This document shows, one piece after another, positions 1 through 8,117 of a DNA stretch of 40,507 bases. The DNA is from Bryobacterales bacterium (GTDB taxonomy: Bacteria; Acidobacteriota; Terriglobia; Bryobacterales; Bryobacteraceae): positions 1 through 40,507 of the forward strand of contig JAEUQC010000169.1 in NCBI GenBank assembly GCA_016789905.1. Direction: 5' to 3'. The translations under genes were made by a program, and so were the position numbers. Numbering within the stretch: position 1 is the first letter of the stretch; the number at the start of each line of letters is the position of its first letter. Under the pieces are notes generated by a model. The model was not told the origin of the DNA. It did no database searches and saw only the letters and a program-made list of their open reading frames with translations.

Positions 1-207
1 ATGGTAGAGGTAGTTTTTGACCCCCGCGCTGCGGAGCAATAACGGGGATGCGTCAACGGAGATGCGCATCGATGGTTGTAACCGGAGTTCTGTTATCCTA
101 CCGCATCTGACGCAGCAAAGCGCCTCTGCGGTCAAATTCAGGTCACAAGGCCAGCAAATTTTAACGGGTACCGGCACGAAACCAGACCCGGCCGCGCCAC
201 CCGGCGC
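1..207. other. Gene-poor left edge, possible tail of a CDS
   Basis: No convincing gene is visible. Positions 1-42 are open on the plus strand and end in TAA, so they could be the last 13 codons of a gene that starts before the window, but 13 codons are too few to judge. The rest is ordinary mixed sequence that runs into the GC-rich repeats. A 150-codon frame crossing this stretch and the repeats is proline- and arginine-rich, changes frame between repeat copies and ends inside an inserted element, so I do not call it a gene. Confidence 0.3.
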
Positions 208-633
208 GCCGAACCGAATCAGCCCATCGCCCCCCCTGCCGAGGAGGTCCAAGAGGCGAACACGGAAGCCCCGAAAGAAGGAGGAAGGGCTTTCTCCGCA
301 CCCGGCCGCGCCACCCGGCGCCCAGCCCGCCGAACCGAATCAGCCCATCGCCCCCCTGCCGAGGAGGTCCACGATGCGAACACGGAAGCCCCGCAAGGAG
401 GATGGGCGTTCTCCGCACCCGGCGGCGCCGAACCGAATCAGCCCATCGCCCCCATATGCGTTAACTTAAGAACATTTCCACATCGAACTGTTTGAGGTTT
501 CGGTGCTCGCCGGGCGTCCGAGAAGTCAGGTTTTGGCTTTAAGTTAACGCTTATGCCCATCGCCCCCCCTGCCGAGGAGGTCCAAGAGGCGAACACGGAA
601 GCCCCGCAAGGAGGAGGGGCTTTCTCCGCACCG
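208..633. repeat. GC-rich direct repeat array, about 100-120 bp units
   Basis: Three direct copies of a unit beginning GCCGAACCGAATCAGCCC start at 208, 329 and 427. The third is interrupted at 453 and resumes at 555. A partial unit (CCGGCCGCGCCACCCGGCGC) precedes the first copy. The shared core runs through CTGCCGAGGAGGTCC and GGCGAACACGGAAGCCCC to TTTCTCCGCA. Periods are 121 and 98 bp, neither preserved as a codon frame, so the array is probably non-coding. It lies downstream of fabD, which reads toward it. Its role is unknown; a chromosomal interspersed repeat family is possible and could be tested by a genome-wide search. Confidence 0.8.
454..554. mobile_element. 101-bp MITE-like element with terminal inverted repeats
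   Basis: The left end ATATGCGTTAACTTAA and the reverse complement of the right end, ATAAGCGTTAACTTAA, match at 15 of 16 positions. The element is flanked on both sides by GCCCATCGCCCCC (441-453 and 555-567). Removing the element and one flank restores an exact copy of the surrounding repeat unit, which is strong evidence for insertion with a 13-bp target duplication. There is no room for a transposase, so it would depend on one in trans. Duplications of 10-13 bp are known for IS4-family transposases; assigning it to that family is inference. Confidence 0.75.
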
Positions 634-655
634 CCCTGCTACAGGTGCCTCCCAA

Positions 656-1576
656 TCAGGACAAATGGACCGCGTCGGAAGCTTCGCCGAACTTCTGGCA
701 GCTCTGCCCGGAATCGATGTTCCTCAGCAGGCCCGTCAGCACCGCTCCCGCGCCTACCTCAACCCACTGGGTAACGCCTTCGGCAATCAGCAGACGCATC
801 GACTCCACCCAGCGCACCGGGTTCGGCACCTGCTGATACAGCCCCTCCCTCGCCTCGGAGCCCGTAGAGATCAGCTTGGCCTGCCAGTTGTTTACGAGCG
901 GCATCTGCAGCTCCGCGAACAATGCCGCGTCCAGGTCCGCGCGAAGCTGCTCCTGGGCCGGGCGCATCAGCGGACAATGGAACGGCGCGCTCACCGGCAG
1001 CGCAATCGCCCGCTTGGCGCCCGCGGCCTTCGCCAAATCCATGGCCCGCGCCACCGCCCCGGCATGGCCCGCTATCACGATCTGGTCCGGCGAGTTTAGG
1101 TTCGCCGCCGTTACCACTTCCCCCTCGGCGGCCGCAGTGAGAATCTCGTCCAGTTTCCCTTCCGGGAGCTTCAAAAGCGCTGCCATCGCGCCCACACCCT
1201 GCGGCACCGCCGCTTGCATGTATTGTCCCCGCTTGCGGACGATTCGAACCGCATCGCCGAATGGCAGCGCGCCCGCCGCCACCAGCGCCGAATACTCGCC
1301 CAGGCTGTGCCCAGCGACGAAGTCCGGCCGATGCCCCTGGCTGGCAAGTGCCGCGTACGCCGCCACCGAAACAGTCAACAGCGCCGGCTGCGTATTTTCC
1401 GTCTTTTTCAGCTCTTCCTCCGGCCCGGAAAAGCAAAGTTGCGAGAGCGGGAACCCCAGCGCGGCGTCCGCGGCATCGAACACCGCCCGCGCCGCCTCCG
1501 AGGTCTCATAAAGCGTCTTCCCCATACCGGCGAACTGGGAACCCTGTCCGGGGAACAAAAAGGCTGTTTTCGGCAT
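656..1576 (-). CDS. fabD: Malonyl-CoA:ACP transacylase FabD
   Basis: A 306-residue cytoplasmic enzyme that moves malonyl groups from CoA to acyl carrier protein, supplying fatty-acid elongation. FPGQGSQ lies near the N-terminus. The nucleophile elbow GHSLGE places Ser91, Arg116 lies in RKRGQYM and His200 in APFHCPLM, matching the Ser/Arg/His positions of the E. coli enzyme. NSPDQIVIAG is the usual family motif. Length is normal. The ATG at 1576 has only a weak upstream AGG. The gene is divergent from the RND pump and no other fab gene is present, so it is not in the common fabH-fabD-fabG arrangement within this window. It ends just before the repeat array. Confidence 0.97.
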   Translation of the reverse strand: MPKTAFLFPGQGSQFAGMGKTLYETSEAARAVFDAADAALGFPLSQLCFSGPEEELKKTENTQPALLTVSVAAYAALASQGHRPDFVAGHSLGEYSALVAAGALPFGDAVRIVRKRGQYMQAAVPQGVGAMAALLKLPEGKLDEILTAAAEGEVVTAANLNSPDQIVIAGHAGAVARAMDLAKAAGAKRAIALPVSAPFHCPLMRPAQEQLRADLDAALFAELQMPLVNNWQAKLISTGSEAREGLYQQVPNPVRWVESMRLLIAEGVTQWVEVGAGAVLTGLLRNIDSGQSCQKFGEASDAVHLS

Positions 1577-1661
1577 AAAAACCTAGTTTATCCAAGCTGT
1601 GTTAACAGGTGTGGGTAACCTCTGGCAACCGCGATATCATCTTTACATTAAGTTTTTGTCC

Positions 1662-1666
1662 AGGAG
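1662..1666 (+). promoter_or_regulatory. Shine-Dalgarno that sets the RND pump start
   Basis: AGGAG lies 8 nt before a GTG at 1675. This makes GTG 1675 a better start than the longer in-frame start at 1609, whose extra 22 residues do not resemble an RND N-terminus. Confidence 0.75.
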
Positions 1667-1674
1667 CGCTATTC

Positions 1675-4600
1675 GTGTCCCTTTCTGAAATCTGCGTCCG
1701 CCGCCCGGTGTTCGCCTTCATGCTGATCATGTTCCTGGTCACATTGGGCGTCTTCAGCTTCCTGGATCTCGGCGTCGACCTTTTCCCGCGCACCGATCCG
1801 GCCACCGTTTACGTCCGCGTCCGGCTGCCAGGCGCAAGCCCGGAAGAAGTCGTCTCGCAGATCGTTCTGCCTTTGGAGGAGACCGTCGCCAGCGTCAGCG
1901 GCATCGAAGAGATCCGCGCCATGGTCAGCGAGGGCGGCGCGTCGATCATCGTCACCTTTGTGCTGGAACGGGAGATTGGCGCCGCCACCGAGGACGTTCG
2001 CGAAAAGGTCTCGGCGGCCATGCGCAAGCTTCCGCCCAACGTCCTGCCGCCAACCGTCGCCAAGTCCGATCCTGACAACGACGCGATCGTCACCCTGGCC
2101 GTTCACGGCGCCCGGCCGGTGCGTGAGTTGACCGAGGTCGCCGACAAACAGGTTCGCCGCGCGCTGGAAACCATCGACGGCGTGGGCGCCATGGACGTCA
2201 TCGGCGGTCAGCTACGCCAGATCAACGTCTTCCTCGACATCGACAAAATGAACGCCTACAACCTGAGCGCCCAGGAGGTGGAGCGGGCGTTGCGGACCGA
2301 GAATGTGGAGACGCCTGGAGGCCGCATCGTCCGAGGCACGGCGGAAATGGGCGTTCGCACCATGGGCCGGCTGGATCACGTTTCCGAGTTCGGCGCTATC
2401 ATCGTCAAAAACGTCGGCGGTGCCCCGATCCGTGTTCGAGATGTCGGCTACGCCGAGGACTCCTTTGCCGAACGCCGCAGTTTCGCCATGTACCAGGGCC
2501 AGCCGGCCGTCACGCTGGAAATCCGCCGGCAGATTGGCACCAACACGGTTAAGGTGGTCGACGGAATCCTGAAACGGCTCGACGACGTGAATAAGTCGCT
2601 CCCGCCAGGGGTCAAGATATCGCTGGTGAAGGAGCAGGCCACCTACATCCGAAAATCGGTGGAAGCGCTCGAAGAGCACCTCATCCTGGGCAGCTTCCTC
2701 GCCGGACTGATCGTCTTTCTCTTCATCCGCGATTGGCGAACGGTGCTTATAAGCTTCGTCGCCATTCCAACTTCCATCCTGGCGACCTTCACGATCCTCC
2801 GGTTACTCGACTATACGTTGAACTCCATGACGCTGCTGGGGCTCACCCTCGCCGTTGGCATCGTTATCGATGACGCCATCATCGTCATCGAGAACATATA
2901 TAGACACCTGGACGAATATGACGTCACTCCCATCCAGGCGGCCATTGAGGCGACGCAGGAAATCTCGCTCGCCGTCGTCGCCACCACGCTGTCCCTGGTC
3001 ATCATTTTCGTGCCCATCGCGTTCATCAGCGGCTACGCCCGAAAGTACCTGAACCAGTTCGGCTGGACGATGTCGATCTCCATTCTCATTTCGATGCTCG
3101 TCGCCTTCACGCTCACTCCGGCGCTGAGTTCCCGGCTGCTGAAGCGAAAGGCGGCCGCGCCCGGCGCCAAGAAGACCGGCGCGCACGAGCATCACTACTC
3201 AATCTTTGACAAGCCCTACACCAAGGTGCTTTCCTGGTCGCTGGACCACCGCTGGGTGCTGATGGGAATCTGCGCCCTGGTCTTCTACTCCACCTTCCCG
3301 CTCTATAAAAAGATCGGTCGTGACTGGATGCCGCAGGAGGACCAGAGCGAACTCGGCGTTTTCGTTGAAATGCCCGAAGGCTCATCGCTGCAGGCCACTG
3401 AGCGCGTCACCAAGGCGCTCTCGGACCGCTACGCGAAGATCCCCGGCGTGCGCGCCGTCGTTCCCGCATCGTCCACCATGGGCGTGGAGCGCGTCACCAT
3501 GGCGTTCGTGACGGTTCTGCTGGACCCGCCCGAGAAGCGTGCCCCGATTCTAGAGATGGGCAACAAGATCCGCGCCGCGTCCGCCGACTATGCTTATGCC
3601 CGTCCTCGGGTGAACTTCCCGAACGTGCTCGGCGGCCGCGACACATTTGCCCCTATCCGCGCCATGTTACTCGGGCCCGATATCCGTAAGCTGGTCGAAT
3701 ACGGCAAGCTGATTAACGAGGCGATGCTGAAGGAGCCCGCCATCACCGATGTTAAAGTGAATCTGAACCTGAATAACCCGGAGTTACAAGTTAACATTGA
3801 CCGGCAGTTAGCATCGGACTTAGGTGTCCGGGTGGCCGATATCGCTGGCGCCGTCCGGCTGCTCATGTCGGGCGAAGATCAGATCTCTACATTCAAAGAA
3901 GGCTCCGAACAATACCCGGTGATGATGCGGCTGCTGACCGCGCAGCGCGACTCTCCGGAAGTGCTCGGCCGGCTGCTGGTGCCGAGTTCGACGCGTGGGT
4001 TGATCCGGCTGGACTCGATCGCCAAGCTGGAACACGGCCTGGGTCCGAGCCGAATCGACCGTTACGCCCGGCAGTTCGGAGTCGGCATCTACGGCAACGT
4101 GGCCAATACTTCCTCGCTGAACGAGGCGGCGGTGGCGGCCCAACGCGTGCTCGATGGGATTGAACTACCGCCAGGTTATTCGGTTCGTTTTTCCGGCCAG
4201 GTGAAGGTCCTGGAGGAAACGACCTCCAACATGCTGATGGCGATCGGCCTGGCGAGTATCTTCATGTACATGGTGCTGGCGGCGCAGTTTGAGAGCCTGG
4301 TCCACCCGTTCATTATCTTGACCACGCTTCCGCTATCGATTCCCTTCGCGTTGCTGTCGCTCATCGCAACGGACCGCTCGCTGAACCTGTTCAGCGCGCT
4401 GGGAGTGCTGTTATTGCTCGGCATCGTAAAGAAAAACGGCATTCTCCAGATCGATTACATGAATCATTTGCGCGACCGCGGCACACCGCTGCGGGAGGCG
4501 ATCATTGAAGCCAACCGCGTGCGGTTGCGGCCGATTCTGATGACGACATTCTCCATCATCGCCGGCTTGCTGCCCACGGCCTTCGGCACCGGCGCCGGGG

Positions 4601-4785
4601 CGAGCCAGCGCTCCGCTATCGCGGTTACGATCATCGGCGGCCAGACGCTGTGCCTGTTGCTGACATTGCTGCTGGTACCCATCGGGTATGACGTGGCTGA
4701 GAAAGTGCGGGCGCGCCTGTCCTCGAAGAAGCCAACAGCCACCACGCACGACCGGCCAGCCGCTTCACCGGTGGCTGGGGACTAG
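1675..4785 (+). CDS. RND (HAE1/AcrB-type) efflux pump inner-membrane subunit
   Basis: A 1036-residue proton-driven exporter of the AcrB/MexB type, expected to have 12 membrane helices and two large periplasmic loops. The N-terminus LSEICVRRPVFAFML is the typical first helix. GIVIDDAIIVIENI in the fourth helix carries the acidic pair Asp399-Asp400, and VKKNGIL supplies Lys920, equivalent to the AcrB proton-relay lysine. Length is normal. No membrane-fusion protein or TolC-like gene is adjacent, so partners must be encoded elsewhere or supplied by another pump; the substrate cannot be read from sequence. A strong terminator follows the stop by about 35 bp. The 5' half is C-rich on the coding strand whereas the 3' end is G-rich. 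Confidence 0.95.
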   Translation: MSLSEICVRRPVFAFMLIMFLVTLGVFSFLDLGVDLFPRTDPATVYVRVRLPGASPEEVVSQIVLPLEETVASVSGIEEIRAMVSEGGASIIVTFVLEREIGAATEDVREKVSAAMRKLPPNVLPPTVAKSDPDNDAIVTLAVHGARPVRELTEVADKQVRRALETIDGVGAMDVIGGQLRQINVFLDIDKMNAYNLSAQEVERALRTENVETPGGRIVRGTAEMGVRTMGRLDHVSEFGAIIVKNVGGAPIRVRDVGYAEDSFAERRSFAMYQGQPAVTLEIRRQIGTNTVKVVDGILKRLDDVNKSLPPGVKISLVKEQATYIRKSVEALEEHLILGSFLAGLIVFLFIRDWRTVLISFVAIPTSILATFTILRLLDYTLNSMTLLGLTLAVGIVIDDAIIVIENIYRHLDEYDVTPIQAAIEATQEISLAVVATTLSLVIIFVPIAFISGYARKYLNQFGWTMSISILISMLVAFTLTPALSSRLLKRKAAAPGAKKTGAHEHHYSIFDKPYTKVLSWSLDHRWVLMGICALVFYSTFPLYKKIGRDWMPQEDQSELGVFVEMPEGSSLQATERVTKALSDRYAKIPGVRAVVPASSTMGVERVTMAFVTVLLDPPEKRAPILEMGNKIRAASADYAYARPRVNFPNVLGGRDTFAPIRAMLLGPDIRKLVEYGKLINEAMLKEPAITDVKVNLNLNNPELQVNIDRQLASDLGVRVADIAGAVRLLMSGEDQISTFKEGSEQYPVMMRLLTAQRDSPEVLGRLLVPSSTRGLIRLDSIAKLEHGLGPSRIDRYARQFGVGIYGNVANTSSLNEAAVAAQRVLDGIELPPGYSVRFSGQVKVLEETTSNMLMAIGLASIFMYMVLAAQFESLVHPFIILTTLPLSIPFALLSLIATDRSLNLFSALGVLLLLGIVKKNGILQIDYMNHLRDRGTPLREAIIEANRVRLRPILMTTFSIIAGLLPTAFGTGAGASQRSAIAVTIIGGQTLCLLLTLLLVPIGYDVAEKVRARLSSKKPTATTHDRPAASPVAGD

Positions 4786-4819
4786 AACAAGCGGGAACCT
4801 GAAACACGCGAACGCAGTC

Positions 4820-4850
4820 AAATCCGGTTATGCGCTGCATAACCGGATTT
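4820..4850 (+). terminator. Intrinsic terminator after the RND pump gene
   Basis: A perfect 14-bp stem (4820-4833 with 4837-4850) closes a 3-nt loop and is followed by TTTTTCTTTCT on the plus strand. It ends RND transcription, but it also contains the ATG at 4830 that begins the next reading frame. Confidence 0.9.
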
Positions 4851-6239
4851 TTCTTTCTGGCGCCGCTGTTGGCGGCCTGCTCCTGCTCCGACGCGCTGCC
4901 CGCTTGTGAGCTTTTTCCCGCCGCCAGCGTGGTTTTTGTTGGAACCGTCCTTGACGGGAACGACGACGGCAGCGGGCGATTTGTCCAGAGAACGGCGTAT
5001 CTGGTCCGCGTGGATGAGTCGCTGCGCGGCTTGGCGCCGGACCAGAAAGAGGTGTTCATCGATCCCGGAAGTTACACGAGTTGTTACACGCACTACGCGA
5101 TTGGCCAAACTTACTTGTTCTATGCCGGCGGCATGGGTAACTTCGTGGCAACCACAGTAATACGCGAGGGTGAGCAGCCAAAGCGGCTGCCGCCCGCCTG
5201 GGAGACGAAGAAAGACTTGAAGATATACCATGCGGCCCAGTGCAGCGGGTCCAAGCCGATCGCAAACGCAACGGAGGACCTGGCCTGGATTCGGCGCGCG
5301 GCTCGCGGAGAGGCATCCAACCGGGTGTATGGCGCCGTTTATCAGCATTACGAGAGCTATGGGCCCAAGTCAGCCAGCGTCCCATTGGCAGGAGCCAAGG
5401 TCCGGCTGCAGGGGGCTGGGCCGTCCGCGGAAGCGACCAGCGGACCGGACGGCGAGTACGATTTTGGCGGGGTGACGTCTGGAAGGTATCATCTCTGGGC
5501 GGAACTCCCGCCGTGGGAAGGCTCCTACCGGCAGGAGGTGGAACTGCGGCCGGGCGGGTGTGTGGAACGGGCTCTGCGGATGCAATCACACGGCGTCGTC
5601 CGGGGCACGGTGCGCAAGGCGGATGGGGCCGCCGCCGCGAACGTGAGCGTGGAACTGGTGCGCGTCCTGCGGGACGGCGCCTTGGCGGAGGACTATTCCC
5701 TGTGGGCAGAAACCAATGCGCAGGGCCAATTCGCGATTCGGGACGCGCCGGCTGGGGCGTTTGTAGCGGGAGTGAACTTGCGGAGTCCAATGACCGCGGC
5801 CCAGCCGTGGCGCCCCACATACTTCCCCGGAGCTTCGGAACAGAGCGAGGCGAAGGTGCTGGAGTTGCAGCCCAATCAGGAGACGGCTAACGTTCACATC
5901 CGACTGCCGCCGCCGCGTCCCACACGTGCAGTCCAGGTGCGAGTCTTCTGGGCGGATGGCACACCCGCCCTCGGAGGGGCGCGTGCCCGCGCGGCGGCGA
6001 AGACACTAAACCGTCGCTTAGGCGACGGCAACCAAGCGAAGGGCGGCCACATTGTCGAGCTGAGATTGATGCAGGAGTACGAGTACGCTGTGAGCGCCGA
6101 CTGGTACCGAATGACCCCAAAAAAATCACTGCATTTTGATTCGGACGAGGTGACCCTGCCGCCAGGAGCTGAGTCTGCGGTCATCGATATCCGAGTGAAA
6201 GCGAACCGTCCGGAGGAAGCCGCGCGCGTCCAGCGCTGA
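4830..6239 (+). CDS. Cys-rich secreted protein, NTR/TIMP-like plus carboxypeptidase-regulatory-like repeats
   Basis: A 469-residue exported protein. Residues 1-16 form a signal sequence ending LLAAC, compatible with a lipobox and lipidation of Cys17. The mature protein starts CSCSDALPAC and then has ASVVFVGTV, a Cys-x-Cys plus beta-strand pattern like netrin/TIMP domains; Cys85 may belong to the same fold. After residue about 185 come Cna-B or carboxypeptidase-regulatory-like modules: GPDGEYDFGGVTSGRY near 210-225 and a second near 255-325 (NAQGQFAIRDAPAGAF). Such modules are common in Acidobacteria secreted proteins. No catalytic site is visible, so a binding role is inferred. The start is awkward: ATG 4830 sits inside a terminator stem with no clear Shine-Dalgarno. 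Later starts would remove the signal peptide. Confidence 0.75.
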   Translation: MRCITGFFFLAPLLAACSCSDALPACELFPAASVVFVGTVLDGNDDGSGRFVQRTAYLVRVDESLRGLAPDQKEVFIDPGSYTSCYTHYAIGQTYLFYAGGMGNFVATTVIREGEQPKRLPPAWETKKDLKIYHAAQCSGSKPIANATEDLAWIRRAARGEASNRVYGAVYQHYESYGPKSASVPLAGAKVRLQGAGPSAEATSGPDGEYDFGGVTSGRYHLWAELPPWEGSYRQEVELRPGGCVERALRMQSHGVVRGTVRKADGAAAANVSVELVRVLRDGALAEDYSLWAETNAQGQFAIRDAPAGAFVAGVNLRSPMTAAQPWRPTYFPGASEQSEAKVLELQPNQETANVHIRLPPPRPTRAVQVRVFWADGTPALGGARARAAAKTLNRRLGDGNQAKGGHIVELRLMQEYEYAVSADWYRMTPKKSLHFDSDEVTLPPGAESAVIDIRVKANRPEEAARVQR

Positions 6240-6435
6240 CGGCGGAATTAGGCCGGCGTCCGCCGCGCGCGGTTCGTGGCGCCTGGGGAACGAAGCGGGG
6301 GGAAGAGCCGCGACGGCCTCGGGTGGCGGGGGGCGCTCCGGGGCGGGAGGCGCTGGCCGAGCGCTCACCGGCGCGGGCGGAGCCTACACGCTGCGGACTG
6401 CGGGTGGTCCCCCTCGGATCGCAAGCGCGACAGCG
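6240..6435. other. Convergent GC-rich intergenic region with G-tract cluster
   Basis: No gene is visible between the convergent stops at 6239 and 6436. The plus strand is very G-rich; four G-tracts of three or more between 6321 and 6347 with short loops fit the G3N1-7 quadruplex pattern. No T-tailed hairpin was recognised. Confidence 0.5.
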
Positions 6436-7812
6436 CTAGACCGCTTTGAACTCCGCGCTGATGGCCTGAATGGTCGCCTTCGCGTCGCCGAAGATCATTC
6501 GCGCATTGTCGAAAAAGAACAACGGATTGTCCACCCCCGAGAAACCCGAGGCCATCGACCGCTTCAGCACAAACACCGTTCGGGCCTGATCCACGTTAAT
6601 GATGGGCATCCCGTAAAGCGGGCTCGTTGTATCCTCGCGGGCCGCCGGGTTTACCACGTCGTTGGCTCCGATAACTATCGCCACATCCACCATCGCCATC
6701 CGGGCGTTGGCCGTATCCATCTCAATCAATTGCTCAAATGGCACGTCGGCCTCCGCCAGCAGCACGTTCATGTGACCGGGCATCCGGCCCGCCACCGCAT
6801 GAATGGCATAGGATACCTCGGCTCCATTGGCCTCCAGCAGATTCGCCAACTCGCGCACGGCGTGCTGCGCCTGCGCCACCGCCAGCCCGTAGCCGGGCAC
6901 AAACATTACGTTCCGCGCCGCCTCCAACACCAGATAGGCCTCTTGGGGTGAGAGCGGCTTCGCCTCACCCTTTACCGCCGTTCCTCCCGCCGTTGGCGCG
7001 GCGCCAAAGCCGCTAAACAGCACATTTGCAAGCGACCGGTTCATCGCCTTGCACATGATGGCGGTGAGGATAATGCCGCTGGCGCCGACCAGACCACCGG
7101 TGACAATCAGCACCGAATTCAAAATAACGAACCCAGCCGCGCAGCCGGCCATTCCCGAATAACTGTTGAGCAGCGAAATCACCACCGGCATGTCCGCGCC
7201 GCCAATGGGAATGACAGCCATGATACCCAGCAAGAGCGACAGGCCGATGGCTAACATCAACATGGGATAGGCTAACTCTGGATTGACACAGAACACTACG
7301 CCGCAGCCAACAATTACGGTCACCAGCACGCCATTGAAAACCTGCTGGCCACGGAAAAGGAACGCCTTGCTGGAAACGCGTTCGCTGAGCTTGGCCCAGG
7401 CGACCAGAGACCCAGAGAAGGTGACGCCGCCGATCAAGACCGCCAAGTAAGTTGACACCAGGGTGAGCAGGTCTCCGCCGGGCCTGGCGAGGAACTCGGC
7501 CCAGCCGACGAGCAGACTGGCCAGCCCGCCGAAGCCGTTTAACATGCCCACCATCTCCGGCATGCCGGTCATCTTCACCGTATAGGCCATCCAGGCGCCG
7601 ATGAGGGAACCCACCGCAAGCCCCACCAGAATCCACTCGTAACTGAGCCCCTTCTGCGCCAGAGTGGCCACGATGGCGATGAGCATTCCGACGGCGGACA
7701 GCAGATTCCCGCGCTGCGCGCTTTTCTGCGCTGTCATCATCTTCAGTCCCAGGATGAAAAGGACGGAGGCAATCACATACGCAAAATCAATCCATGCGTT
7801 TTCCGGTTTCAC
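6436..7812 (-). CDS. pntB: NAD(P) transhydrogenase beta subunit PntB
   Basis: A 458-residue subunit of the proton-translocating transhydrogenase, which uses the proton gradient to reduce NADP+ with NADH. The first two thirds are membrane helices (domain II). The C-terminal NADP(H) domain III has PGYGLAVAQAQ, VAGRMPGHMNVLLAEA, VIGANDVVNPAA and VLKRSMASGFSGVDNPLF, all typical. It starts 14 bp after the pntAB stop, so the three genes form one operon. Length is normal for PntB. Confidence 0.97.
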   Translation of the reverse strand: MKPENAWIDFAYVIASVLFILGLKMMTAQKSAQRGNLLSAVGMLIAIVATLAQKGLSYEWILVGLAVGSLIGAWMAYTVKMTGMPEMVGMLNGFGGLASLLVGWAEFLARPGGDLLTLVSTYLAVLIGGVTFSGSLVAWAKLSERVSSKAFLFRGQQVFNGVLVTVIVGCGVVFCVNPELAYPMLMLAIGLSLLLGIMAVIPIGGADMPVVISLLNSYSGMAGCAAGFVILNSVLIVTGGLVGASGIILTAIMCKAMNRSLANVLFSGFGAAPTAGGTAVKGEAKPLSPQEAYLVLEAARNVMFVPGYGLAVAQAQHAVRELANLLEANGAEVSYAIHAVAGRMPGHMNVLLAEADVPFEQLIEMDTANARMAMVDVAIVIGANDVVNPAAREDTTSPLYGMPIINVDQARTVFVLKRSMASGFSGVDNPLFFFDNARMIFGDAKATIQAISAEFKAV

Positions 7813-7826
7813 GCGATCTCCTTGGC

Positions 7827-8117
7827 CTACGCCTTCGCCTTCGGCGTCTGCTTACCCTTGAACATCTTCAGCATGCGGTCGGTGACCAGGTAGCCGCCGA
7901 CGACGTTGATCATGGCCGCGGCGACGGCGACAGTGCCGAGGATGGCCGTCATCGTCCCGTGCCCTTCGCCGGCGGCGATGAGCGCTCCGACAACGGTTAT
8001 GCCGGAAATAGCATTCGAACCCGACATGAGCGGCGTGTGCAACTGCGACGGCACTTTCGAGATCAGCTCAAAACCAAGAAAAATGGCCAGAACGAAGGTA
8101 AAAATCAACAGAATCAT
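7827..8117 (-). CDS. pntAB: NAD(P) transhydrogenase alpha-2 subunit PntAB
   Basis: A 96-residue membrane protein with about three helices, corresponding to the C-terminal membrane part of E. coli PntA, here encoded separately. LHTPLMSGSNAISGITVVGA is the family signature. I start it at ATG 8117, which overlaps the pntAA stop as ATGA; the longer upstream extension is Arg-rich and lies within pntAA. The overlap implies translational coupling. Confidence 0.93.
   Translation of the reverse strand: MILLIFTFVLAIFLGFELISKVPSQLHTPLMSGSNAISGITVVGALIAAGEGHGTMTAILGTVAVAAAMINVVGGYLVTDRMLKMFKGKQTPKAKA

Noticed and set aside
17..469. A 150-codon plus-strand frame across the left repeats
   Set aside because: It is Pro/Arg-rich, the repeat copies fall in different frames, and its end lies inside the inserted element. 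This is what non-coding GC-rich repeats produce.
6321..6347. G-quadruplex motif between convergent genes
   Set aside because: The pattern fits, but the whole intergenic region is very G-rich in a G-rich genome strand, so it may be only composition. I list it in the features and not as a finding.
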